From: MGNI01 sp964353875
Lineage (GTDB): Bacteria; Chloroflexota; Anaerolineae; Anaerolineales; E44-bin32
Reading direction: 5' to 3'
Length of the DNA: 16,569 nt
NCBI GenBank assembly: GCA_964353875.1
Contig: CAYGXU010000070.1
Location: 1 to 16,569 of the forward strand
Shown here: in pieces, positions 8,233-15,337 of the stretch
How the letters are laid out: every line of letters begins with the position of its first letter
Position numbering within the stretch: the first letter of the stretch is position 1
Notes under the pieces: generated by a model
The model's database searches: none
The model's input: the letters and a program-made list of their open reading frames with translations, nothing else
Told to the model about the DNA's origin: nothing
Position numbers and translations under genes: made by a program

Positions 8233-8641
8233 GTGCAAAAGGATGGCATTGCTCAAGCGAAGTGACATTATTTACCTCAGGGCAACGGTCATCCAGGTCG
8301 GGACTAAATCCAGGATGGGATCAACGTAATTATGAAGGGGTTGTCTTCATTTCCTAATAATTTGTGGCTATGCGCAATTTATTTGAGTAATAATAACTGC
8401 CACCATCTCTGAAGCAATCTCGAAAGCTCCAATTGGGTTTTATTTTCACGAACTTGCAGGTAAAATCCCAGAGACTCACCGGGGATGACATCTCAACTTA
8501 CACTCAATGCTCTTTAAATCTCTTTTGAAACACTGAAGGCATGGCCTTGAATGCAATACGAATTCTTCTTCCTCCAGCAGTGAAACATGATTCAGATGCG
8601 CTCTATACTTGATCTCGCGCTCACGAAGAAAGGATGATCCC
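8233..8641. other. 409-base intergenic region before the acylase gene; no gene seen
   Basis: AT-richer than the flanking genes. The open frames crossing it are short or antisense to the acylase start and resemble nothing known. It contains a perfect 6-bp inverted repeat ATGAAG/CTTCAT (8332-8350) with a 7-base loop, but no T-run follows, so it is not a standard terminator. It should hold the promoter of the acylase gene; I could not place one with confidence. Confidence 0.55.
8628..8634 (+). promoter_or_regulatory. Ribosome binding site that fixes the acylase start
   Basis: GAAAGGA lies 7 bases before the ATG at 8642. The frame is open further upstream to a TTG at 8609, but that codon has no comparable site and would add 11 basic, non-conserved residues. 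The ATG is therefore preferred. Confidence 0.65.
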
Positions 8642-11008
8642 ATGTCTCTCCTTGATCCACTTCTCGGCTCTCTCCTGCGTGCAGGCCTCACCTGGCTCAG
8701 CCGCCGTCGATTGCCCCAAATCGAAGGGATGCTCACACTCCCCGGATTAATCGACACCGTTGAAGTCATCCGCGATCGCTGGGGCATCCCGCACATTTTC
8801 GCCAAAAATTCCCATGATCTCTTCTTCGCCCAAGGTTTCGTGCAGGCACAAGACCGCCTTTGGCAAATGGAAGTGCACCGCCGTCTCGCCCAAGGGCGGA
8901 TGAGCGAGCTCTTTGGTGATATCGCCCTTGACACCGATCGTACCGTGCGGATTTTCGGTTTCCCTCGCTTAGGTAAAGCCGATTGGGCGAATGTCGCCGA
9001 GGATCTTCGCCAAGTCTTCTTATCTTACACAGAGGGCGTCAACGCTTTCTTAGAGCATCCCGCTGCAAAACTCCCGGTTGAATTCACCCTGCTCGGCCAC
9101 CGCCCAGAGCCCTGGCAGCCTGAGGACAGCACCTCCTTCGCCCGCGTGATGATCTGGCAACTCTCTCATGCCTGGTACGGGGAGATCGCGCGAGCACAGA
9201 TCGCAGAGAAAGTCGGACCAGAGCGCGCGGCTGAACTCGAAATTCACTACCCCGAGACCAACCCGATCATCCTTCCTGATGGGATCGAGTTCAACCGATT
9301 GGGTTCCGAAGGTCAGTTGCGAAAAGCAAAGGGGCCCTTCTTGGAACAGGGCTTGGGAAGCAACGCCTGGGCGGTTGCCGGCCAGAAGTGCGCTACAGGG
9401 AGCGCCTATCTCTGCAACGATATGCACTTGCCCCTCTCCACCCCCGCCCTCTGGTATCAAATGCACCTCGTAGGGACCGGATATCACGTTTCCGGCGTAA
9501 CCCTCCCTGGTATCCCCTTGGTGATGGTTGGCCATAACGATCGCATCGCCTGGGGCATGACCCTGGCCTTCACCGATTGCGAAGACCTGTTCATCGAAAA
9601 ATTCGATCCACAAGATCCTCATCGCTACCAATTTCAAGATGATTGGTTGGAAGCTCAGGTCGTTGAAGAAGTGATCCAGGTTAAAGGACAAGCGGAACCT
9701 CATATTGAGCCGGTCGTCATCACACGACACGGTCCCGTCATCTCGGATGTAGTCGACTATCCGCAAATGCGCCTGGCGGTCAATTCCATGGCGCTTCGCC
9801 CTTGTCCGGCGATTCGAGGCTGGTTGTTGCTCAATCAAGCCACAGGATGGGACGACTTCGTGGAAGCGATGCGTCTGATCGAAGCGCCACAATTAGGCGT
9901 AGCTTATGGGGATGTGGAGGGCAACATCGGCTACTGGGCAACGGGGAAAGCTCCCGTTCGCGCCAAAGGCGACGGTTCAACCCCTGCGCAAGGATGGAGC
10001 GGAGAATATGAGTGGATTGATGAGGTTCCTTTCGAAGAGATGCCGCATGCCCTCAACCCCGAGCGCGGCTTCATCGTCACCTCCAACCACCGTATCGTCC
10101 CTTCCGATTACCCGCATTTTCTGGGTAATGTCTGGATGAATGGCTATCGTGCCCACCGGATTGAAGAGGTTCTGGATAGTAAGCAGAAATTATCCTCTGA
10201 GAACTTTCGCGATCTCCATATCGACTATACCTGTCTTCCGGGGTTGGAGTTCGTTGCCCAATTGGAGGGGATGACCAGCCAAGATGCGGATGTTCGATTG
10301 GCATTAGAGCACCTATTTGCCTGGGATGGCAAGCTCTCAACGGATAGTGTGGGGGGTACGATCTATGAAGTCGCCCGCTATACGACGATCCGCAATCTAC
10401 TCGAGCCAGGTCTGGGGGAGGAACTCGCTCTGCGGGTGATGGGACAGGGTTTTCATCCACTGTTGATGAGCTCCAGTGAGTTCTACGGACACGACACAAC
10501 AACGTTGCTGCGTCTCATCAAAAATCCTGATTCCTGGTGGCTCAAGCAGGCCGGAGGAAAAGAAACACTGATTACCCTCAGCCTGAAAGAAGCTGTGGGA
10601 TGGCTAAGAAATGAGTTGGGACCTGATCCAACCAGTTGGCAATGGGGTAAGATCCACCGCGCCGTCCTGGCGCATGCCCTGGGTGTCCAAAAGCCCCTTG
10701 ACCGAGTCTTCAACTGCGGCCCTGTGCCCATCGGTGGTGATACCGACACGCCCTGCCAGACAGCTTTCCATGCCAATGATCCTTATGACAATAAAGCCTG
10801 GGCGCCTTCTTTCCGCCAGATCGTCGATCTTGGGGATCTTTCGCGTTCCATGGCCATCATCCCGCCCGGGCAATCAGGCCACCTGGGAAGCCCACATTAC
10901 GATGACCTGCTGGAACCTTGGGTCAAAGGTGAATACCATCCCATGTTGTGGACTCGGGAAGAAATCGAGAGGCAGGCGGAGGGGAGATTGATCCTGAAAG
11001 GTAATTAA
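8642..11008 (+). CDS. Penicillin acylase family protein (Ntn hydrolase, AHL-acylase-like)
   Basis: A 788-residue amidase precursor of the penicillin G acylase / acyl-homoserine-lactone acylase / aculeacin acylase family. These enzymes cut themselves into alpha and beta chains, exposing an N-terminal Ser nucleophile that cleaves an acyl amide. Seen here: the alpha-chain opening RDRWGIPHIFA (45-55) and QAQDRLWQMEVHRR (68-81); the self-cleavage site Gly239/Ser240 in LGSNAWAV; NDMHL (259-263); RHGPV (362-366); the Asn of TSNH at 482, which is beta-chain position 243 and fits the catalytic Asn of the family; and the C-terminal PPGQSGHLGSPHYDDLL (842-858). All core residues look intact. There is no Sec signal peptide or membrane helix, whereas many relatives are exported. 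Substrate cannot be told from sequence: N-acyl-homoserine lactones, beta-lactams and acyl peptides are all possible. It stands alone on the plus strand and its stop is only 2 bases from the convergent VapC-like gene, leaving no room for a terminator between them. Confidence 0.93.
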   Translation: MSLLDPLLGSLLRAGLTWLSRRRLPQIEGMLTLPGLIDTVEVIRDRWGIPHIFAKNSHDLFFAQGFVQAQDRLWQMEVHRRLAQGRMSELFGDIALDTDRTVRIFGFPRLGKADWANVAEDLRQVFLSYTEGVNAFLEHPAAKLPVEFTLLGHRPEPWQPEDSTSFARVMIWQLSHAWYGEIARAQIAEKVGPERAAELEIHYPETNPIILPDGIEFNRLGSEGQLRKAKGPFLEQGLGSNAWAVAGQKCATGSAYLCNDMHLPLSTPALWYQMHLVGTGYHVSGVTLPGIPLVMVGHNDRIAWGMTLAFTDCEDLFIEKFDPQDPHRYQFQDDWLEAQVVEEVIQVKGQAEPHIEPVVITRHGPVISDVVDYPQMRLAVNSMALRPCPAIRGWLLLNQATGWDDFVEAMRLIEAPQLGVAYGDVEGNIGYWATGKAPVRAKGDGSTPAQGWSGEYEWIDEVPFEEMPHALNPERGFIVTSNHRIVPSDYPHFLGNVWMNGYRAHRIEEVLDSKQKLSSENFRDLHIDYTCLPGLEFVAQLEGMTSQDADVRLALEHLFAWDGKLSTDSVGGTIYEVARYTTIRNLLEPGLGEELALRVMGQGFHPLLMSSSEFYGHDTTTLLRLIKNPDSWWLKQAGGKETLITLSLKEAVGWLRNELGPDPTSWQWGKIHRAVLAHALGVQKPLDRVFNCGPVPIGGDTDTPCQTAFHANDPYDNKAWAPSFRQIVDLGDLSRSMAIIPPGQSGHLGSPHYDDLLEPWVKGEYHPMLWTREEIERQAEGRLILKGN

Positions 11009-11010
11009 TC

Positions 11011-11430
11011 TTAGCCTGAAGTCGATATCACCCCAATCCACTCGATCTGTACAATGTCCTTCACGACTTCGAATTCCGGATCACCTGTCACGAGCACTGC
11101 ATCATTCAATTGAGCAATTGCTATCACAAATGCATCCGCATAGGCCACTGGATATCGTGCCTTAATGTGCGAAGCCTCGAGAACTGTTTGGCGATCGACA
11201 TCAAGAATCTTGATAGGTAGTTGCTCGATGATTGCTAATACCGCCTGGGCATTGGCTAGCCCGCGTTCCCTTTCGGTAATGTAAACAACCTCGCCCAAGT
11301 TAATCAGCGACAACAATACACTGCTTTCACTACGGGAAGCCCCTATGAGAATTTCTTTGACCCTTCCTTCGCCCTGCTCGCCTCCCAAGTAGGCCAATAG
11401 CGCAAAGCTATCTAAAACGTAGGTCGCCAC
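11011..11430 (-). CDS. vapC: PIN-domain ribonuclease toxin, VapC type
   Basis: A 139-residue PIN-domain protein, the expected size of a VapC toxin, which cleaves RNA (usually tRNA or rRNA) with acidic residues holding Mg/Mn. Seen here: D7 (YVLDSFALLAYL), E47 (NLGEVVY), D99 (YADAFVIAIA) and D117 (VTGDPEF), the four acidic positions of the fold, all present. I chose GTG at 11430 because GAAGGA (11435-11440) is well placed in front of it and it starts one base after the antitoxin stop, giving tight coupling. An ATG at 11466 would add 12 residues and overlap the antitoxin by 35 bases, and has no ribosome site. It forms an operon with the AbrB-type antitoxin upstream and is convergent with the acylase gene. 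The RNA target cannot be predicted. Confidence 0.88.
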   Translation of the reverse strand: MATYVLDSFALLAYLGGEQGEGRVKEILIGASRSESSVLLSLINLGEVVYITERERGLANAQAVLAIIEQLPIKILDVDRQTVLEASHIKARYPVAYADAFVIAIAQLNDAVLVTGDPEFEVVKDIVQIEWIGVISTSG

Positions 11431-11431
11431 G

Positions 11432-11665
11432 TCATCCTTCACGCTTTCGTTCTCTTTCACGCTCATCTACAAGGGCTTGTGTAAGAGGACTTTCCCCTTT
11501 GAGCATCCCTGCTGCATCCTCTAAGGGATTTTCCGCGGAAGGAATTAATGAGAGCACGCCGCCATAGTCGACGACATGGACTTCGTCGCCAGGTTTTAGG
11601 TCATACTTCCTTCGTAGTTCGGACGGGATGACAACCCACCCCTTTTGGGAAATTTTTAAATTCAT
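11432..11665 (-). CDS. vapB: AbrB/MazE-fold antitoxin, VapB type
   Basis: A 77-residue DNA-binding antitoxin. Residues 1-46 are a swapped-hairpin AbrB/SpoVT domain (KISQKGWVVIPSELRRKY, then LKPGDEVHVVDY). The tail from about 47 (LEDAAGMLKG, then a Glu/Arg-rich helix) is typical of the part that wraps around and blocks the PIN toxin. Expected roles are to neutralise the toxin and to repress the pair by binding its own promoter. ATG at 11665 has a good ribosome site (GAGGAA) a few bases upstream. The stop at 11432 is one base from the toxin's GTG. A perfect inverted repeat lies 20-47 bases upstream of the start and is the likely operator. Confidence 0.88.
   Translation of the reverse strand: MNLKISQKGWVVIPSELRRKYDLKPGDEVHVVDYGGVLSLIPSAENPLEDAAGMLKGESPLTQALVDERERERKREG
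11435..11440 (-). promoter_or_regulatory. Ribosome binding site inside the antitoxin gene that fixes the vapC start
   Basis: Minus-strand GAAGGA, four bases before the GTG at 11430 and overlapping the last antitoxin codons. It supports the GTG start over the upstream ATG at 11466 and implies that toxin translation is coupled to antitoxin translation. Confidence 0.6.
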
Positions 11666-11684
11666 CGTATTCCTCTTTCTTGGC

Positions 11685-11712
11685 GTTATACTTTTACGTT
11701 ATAAAGTATAAC
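11685..11712. promoter_or_regulatory. Perfect 10-bp inverted repeat, probable vapBC operator
   Basis: GTTATACTTT (11685-11694) and its exact reverse complement AAAGTATAAC (11703-11712) are separated by 8 bases that include a further GTTAT. The arms are 18 bases centre to centre, so a dimeric protein could bind both on one DNA face. The AT-rich arms also contain -10-like hexamers (TATACT, TATAAC) for a minus-strand promoter, so binding would block transcription. The position, 20 bases upstream of the antitoxin ATG, is where autoregulatory operators of VapBC pairs normally lie. Confidence 0.65.
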
Positions 11713-12064
11713 ATAAAGAGCCGTTGGGCGTACATCATACTGCGATCTAATCACTTACTTCCTTGAGCCACTACAAGCAGCTTCTGTTTGCGGTGTCACC
11801 CTCCGCTTTGTAGGTTAGGCGTTTAGCGGCAATGATCCACTGCTTATTGGGCACTGTTGCTTACTTTGCGAATCCGAAAAACATCATTGATTGCAAACAT
11901 CCGATTACTGAAGCCGGAAGGGAATTGTTTGGGAAACTCGAATGCAAATTGATGTGTTATGGACGTAAAAATGATATTTGCCTTTGGTTTTTTATTGCCT
12001 CACTCGCTGGGGGTAGGAGTGATCTAGAACTCCCGGAAATACCCTGCGCACAAGTACATCACCA
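11713..12064. other. 352-base intergenic region; no gene seen
   Basis: AT-richer than its neighbours. The only open frame of note (11832-12092 plus, 86 codons) runs into the 3' end of the ABC permease on the other strand, has no ribosome site and resembles no family I know. There is no clear hairpin terminator after the permease stop. An isolated GGCACTGTTGC (about 11849-11859) resembles the tip of some IS6-family ends, but no transposase or partner repeat is present. Confidence 0.5.
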
Positions 12065-13234
12065 TCACACGACGCGCATATGCCTGCGTTGAAATATCCA
12101 TACGCCCACAGCAAAATATGCCAATGAAAGAACCAACAACGCTGTCAGTTCATAGAGCACTTCGGTGAAACCCACACCCAAATTGAGCACCTTGTTCAAT
12201 GCCACGACGGCATGGGTTGGCGGGAGGATGTCGTACAAGCCTATTGTCTTACCAGCAATCGTGAAAAGGGGCACGCGCGCCGCAGGATAAATGACACCGG
12301 AGAAGAACATGAACAACCCCAAAGGGAAATTGGCGATCACAAAAGCCCGAGCGACCGTGTTCGAAAAGCTGGCGACCACCATCCCCACACCAACAATCGA
12401 AACACTGGTTAGAGCCGCAATAAGGATCGCCACCCATAACGGCCCCTGACTACGAAAGCCCAGCGCAATTGCTGTAACAAATGCCAATAAAAGGGCTATC
12501 ACGCCAAGGAGGACCTGTGTGAGCGTGATTCCCCCTAGCAGCTCCCATGCTCTCACACGACTGATCTGCAGTCGGCGAAGAGTTCCTGCCTCCACCTCTC
12601 GCACTACCGTCATCGAAGCCGCGAAGATGAGCATGATCGTGGCGAAGATGAGGATCCCTGGCACATACGTCTCGAACTCTGTGCGGGCAGCAGAAGCTCC
12701 CAGGGCTTCTTCCCTGTAAAGGAGAAGAGGCTGGCGTCCGGTCGCCTCATGGACATAGGAATCGATTGCGGACGTAGTCAAGATCGCTGCCACCGCATAA
12801 TAAGGATTGGTCAGATCACCCCCAAAAGTGATCGAAGCAGTCTTCGAAGGTTCTCTTTCACGTAACTCTAGGAGCACCTTCGAAAAATCCTCTGGTATGA
12901 CCAAAAAAGCGGTTCCCTCACGATCTCGCAGGAGCGCCTCCGCTTCTAAACGATCACTCACAAGCTTTACCCGCAGGAGTGGATTTCCATTGGCATACGT
13001 CAGGCTGTCAATCGCCTCCACCACCTGCTCGCCCGCGAAAAAATACGAGCCATCGGAAAGCTGAACGCCCACATCCTTGTTGATCACCAACACGCTATAT
13101 GAGGTCGAGCCACTCGGCATCCATAGCCAATACGCCAGCACAAAGAAGGGTGCAAAAGCCAGGGTGAGGCTCAATACCAGGACATCCCTCAGTTGCTCAT
13201 TAATACTCTTTCGGAGAATACTGAGAAATCTCAT
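12065..13234 (-). CDS. ABC-2 type exporter permease
   Basis: A 389-residue membrane subunit of an ABC-2 exporter. Topology by hydrophobicity: one helix at about 19-39, a large extracytoplasmic domain (about 40-190), then five helices at about 191-211, 237-257, 266-288, 296-316 and 362-382. This is the ABC2_membrane_3 / YhgE-like arrangement. The conserved cytosolic stretch VREVEAGTLRRLQISRVRAWE (211-231) after the second helix, which contacts the ATPase, and the FFSGVIYP turn (310-317) are typical of antibiotic, lipid or Na+ efflux permeases. Its ATG overlaps the stop of the ATPase gene by 4 bases (ATGA), so the two are translationally coupled and work as one transporter. Substrate unknown. 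Confidence 0.92.
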   Translation of the reverse strand: MRFLSILRKSINEQLRDVLVLSLTLAFAPFFVLAYWLWMPSGSTSYSVLVINKDVGVQLSDGSYFFAGEQVVEAIDSLTYANGNPLLRVKLVSDRLEAEALLRDREGTAFLVIPEDFSKVLLELREREPSKTASITFGGDLTNPYYAVAAILTTSAIDSYVHEATGRQPLLLYREEALGASAARTEFETYVPGILIFATIMLIFAASMTVVREVEAGTLRRLQISRVRAWELLGGITLTQVLLGVIALLLAFVTAIALGFRSQGPLWVAILIAALTSVSIVGVGMVVASFSNTVARAFVIANFPLGLFMFFSGVIYPAARVPLFTIAGKTIGLYDILPPTHAVVALNKVLNLGVGFTEVLYELTALLVLSLAYFAVGVWIFQRRHMRVV

Positions 13235-14178
13235 GATCGCAACCTCCGGCCAGTTAAGTGGATAAAAACATCTTCCAGCGTATTCTCTCGCACGTGCACC
13301 TCCCCATAGGCCAATCCTGCCTCAGTCACTCTATCAATAATATCAGGCAGGAGCGCCACCACATTGCGGGCGCGCACACTCAGGCTCCCCTCGACCACCT
13401 CCACAGAAGCGCCTTGATTCAATTCAGCTAAAGCCTTACATACTCGATTACTCGACCGTTCATCACCCATCAACTGGATCTCCACCACGCTCCCCACTCC
13501 CACACTCCTTTTTAGCGCCTCAGAAGTATCCAAAACCAGAAGTTTTCCATGATCGATAATCGCGACACGCCCTGCAACTCGATCCGCCTCGTCCATATTA
13601 TGCGTCGTCAGGATGATGGTTTTGTGCCCTGCCAACGACAAGATGTACTCTCGAATTTTCACGCGGCTTTGCGGATCGAGCCCCGCCTCGGGCTCATCGA
13701 GAAAAACAATGTCCGGATCGTGGACGAGTGCCATCGCCAGGTTGAGACGGCGCTGCAAACCGCCAGACAACGTTCGAACTTGCTTATTTCGCTTCTCAAC
13801 CAGATCAAACTCCTCAAGCAGCCGATCCCCCCGTTTTCGCGCTTCACTCCCCCTCACCCCATACATCTCACCCATAAACTGCAATTGTTCGATGCAGGTC
13901 AATCGTTCCCATAAGACGATCTCTTGCGGACAAACCCCAATGCGAGCGCGGATGTCAGCATCACCGCTGGCGATGGGCATGCCATGGACCATCACACGAC
14001 CTGCATCCGGTTTTAACAAGCCGCACATCATATGGATCGAAGTGGTCTTCCCTGCCCCATTGGGTCCTAGAAACCCAAACACTTCCCCAGCATAGATCTC
14101 CAGGTTCAGGCCATCCACTGCTTTCAAGTCACCGTAAACTTTGGTCAACTCTTCTGTTCCAAGCACAACTTCCGCCAT
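13231..14178 (-). CDS. ABC exporter ATP-binding protein (DrrA-like)
   Basis: A 315-residue ATPase that powers the ABC-2 permease encoded next to it. Seen: Walker A GPNGAGKTT (38-46), Q-loop Gln85 (CPQE), signature LSGGLQRR (137-144), Walker B IVFLDEPEAGLDP (157-169) with catalytic Glu162, and switch His193 (TTHNMDEADR). The C-terminal extension ending in VRENTLEDVFIHLTG (296-310) is typical of the DrrA / multidrug and polyketide export group. The D-loop region has EA where PT or TV is more usual, a tolerated change. Start ATG 14178 has AAGGAG 7 bases upstream. The 106-base gap to the sugar kinase gene leaves it unclear whether it has its own promoter; none is obvious. Substrate unknown. Confidence 0.94.
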   Translation of the reverse strand: MAEVVLGTEELTKVYGDLKAVDGLNLEIYAGEVFGFLGPNGAGKTTSIHMMCGLLKPDAGRVMVHGMPIASGDADIRARIGVCPQEIVLWERLTCIEQLQFMGEMYGVRGSEARKRGDRLLEEFDLVEKRNKQVRTLSGGLQRRLNLAMALVHDPDIVFLDEPEAGLDPQSRVKIREYILSLAGHKTIILTTHNMDEADRVAGRVAIIDHGKLLVLDTSEALKRSVGVGSVVEIQLMGDERSSNRVCKALAELNQGASVEVVEGSLSVRARNVVALLPDIIDRVTEAGLAYGEVHVRENTLEDVFIHLTGRRLRS

Positions 14179-14284
14179 GTCTCACTCCTTGACTCTCCGC
14201 TCGGGTTCCTAGCAGAATGAGATCGAGCAACGAAACCATCATCTCTGCGCAAGAAATCCTACCCAAATGACAATAAAGCAGGAA

Positions 14285-15214
14285 CTACCCTTCTATATAA
14301 TTTACGGCTTCTTCCAGATCCGGCTGTCCCTTGGTTCCCCCTGACGCACGCACAGATAGCGAGCCGCAGGCCACAGCCAGGTTGAGGCAGCGCTCGAGCG
14401 ACCACTTCTGAAGGTGCCCATAGACAAAGCCGGCATCGAAGGAATCCCCCGCCCCCACCGTATCGACGACGGGTACCGAAATCGCAGGCGCAACGGCCTT
14501 TTGCTCACCCCGCCGCGCCATTCCGCCCTCCGCGCCCAGCTTGACCGCCACTGTGGATACAGAAGTGGCCAGCCTGGCAAGCGCCGCTTCGAGCGTCGCT
14601 TCGCCCGTCAGCGCCAATGCCTCGGCCAAATTCAAGAAGAAGAGATCCGTTTCAGACAAGGCCTCCCACACGCCTTCCCAACGCTCGCTCGGATCCCAAT
14701 TGACATCCAGAGAGGTCGTCAGACCGTGAGCGTGAGCTCGTCGGAACAGGCTCGTCAGGCCGGGCTGGAGTGCTTCCTGCAGGAAATAACTGGCCACATG
14801 CAGATGGCGGCTGCGCTGGAGGAGGTCATCCGAGACCCTCTCCGCCGTTAGCGACCCGATCGCCCCAGGGTAGGTCAGGATGGCCCGATCGGTCCCACGC
14901 GAGAGGATGACACTGATGCCCGTCCGCTGGGCAGGATCGATGATGACTGCGGAAGTGTCGATGCCGCATTGGTTCATCTTATCGATCATGAAGCGTCCGA
15001 AGAGATCCTCGGCCACCACGCCCATGAAAATAACACGCGCGCCCAGTCGCGCCAATCCGCAAGCGAAGATGGCCGAAGAGGAGCCGATCGTCAGCTCGAA
15101 CGAATCAACCAGCACCTCCTGCTGCCCGAACTTCGGTTCCAGCTTCGGATGCCCCAGGATCAGATCGGGGTTGATCTCCCCGGCTACCAGGGCATCGAAA
15201 TCACGCTTTTCCAT
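14285..15214 (-). CDS. PfkB-family carbohydrate kinase
   Basis: A 309-residue ribokinase-like sugar kinase that transfers phosphate from ATP to a sugar or sugar-acid hydroxyl in the cytosol. Seen: the N-terminal glycine region GSSSAIFACGLARLG (44-58) with MGVVAEDLFG (64-73), the Asp-rich turn SLDVNWDPSERW (168-179), the phosphate-acceptor region VKLGAEGG (224-231) and the catalytic signature DTVGAGDSFDAGF (251-263) with general base Asp257. The family's first signature has SSS where GG is common, so the sugar cannot be assigned. Length is normal for the family. ATG 15214 has AGGGG 5 bases upstream. The gene follows the GH4 glycosidase by 123 bases on the same strand, suggesting that it phosphorylates a sugar released by that enzyme (inference). 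Confidence 0.92.
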   Translation of the reverse strand: MEKRDFDALVAGEINPDLILGHPKLEPKFGQQEVLVDSFELTIGSSSAIFACGLARLGARVIFMGVVAEDLFGRFMIDKMNQCGIDTSAVIIDPAQRTGISVILSRGTDRAILTYPGAIGSLTAERVSDDLLQRSRHLHVASYFLQEALQPGLTSLFRRAHAHGLTTSLDVNWDPSERWEGVWEALSETDLFFLNLAEALALTGEATLEAALARLATSVSTVAVKLGAEGGMARRGEQKAVAPAISVPVVDTVGAGDSFDAGFVYGHLQKWSLERCLNLAVACGSLSVRASGGTKGQPDLEEAVNYIEG

Positions 15215-15337
15215 ACCTGCCCCTGATCATTCTACATGTTTGCCGACTTGTAATCCCCAAGGTTGAAAAACCTATTCTCCGAGGAACAACGATGAAAAGC
15301 ACACACTGCTGGTTAAGCCGCTCTTTTTCGCTTGCCT

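Noticed and set aside
9050..9892. A 280-codon minus-strand open frame inside the acylase gene.
   Set aside because: Antisense to a region with conserved Ntn-hydrolase motifs; no family resemblance of its own.
11849..11859. GGCACTGTTGC, similar to the tip of IS6-family terminal repeats.
   Set aside because: The match stops after 11 bases, and there is no transposase and no inverted partner in the window.
11832..12092. An 86-codon plus-strand open frame between the toxin-antitoxin pair and the ABC permease.
   Set aside because: Overlaps the 3' end of a firmly supported gene on the other strand, lacks a ribosome site and resembles no family.
15260..15273. A 5-bp hairpin with a GAAA loop (AGGTT/AACCT) between the GH4 and kinase genes, considered as a terminator.
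   Set aside because: The stem is short and no T-run follows it in the direction of transcription.
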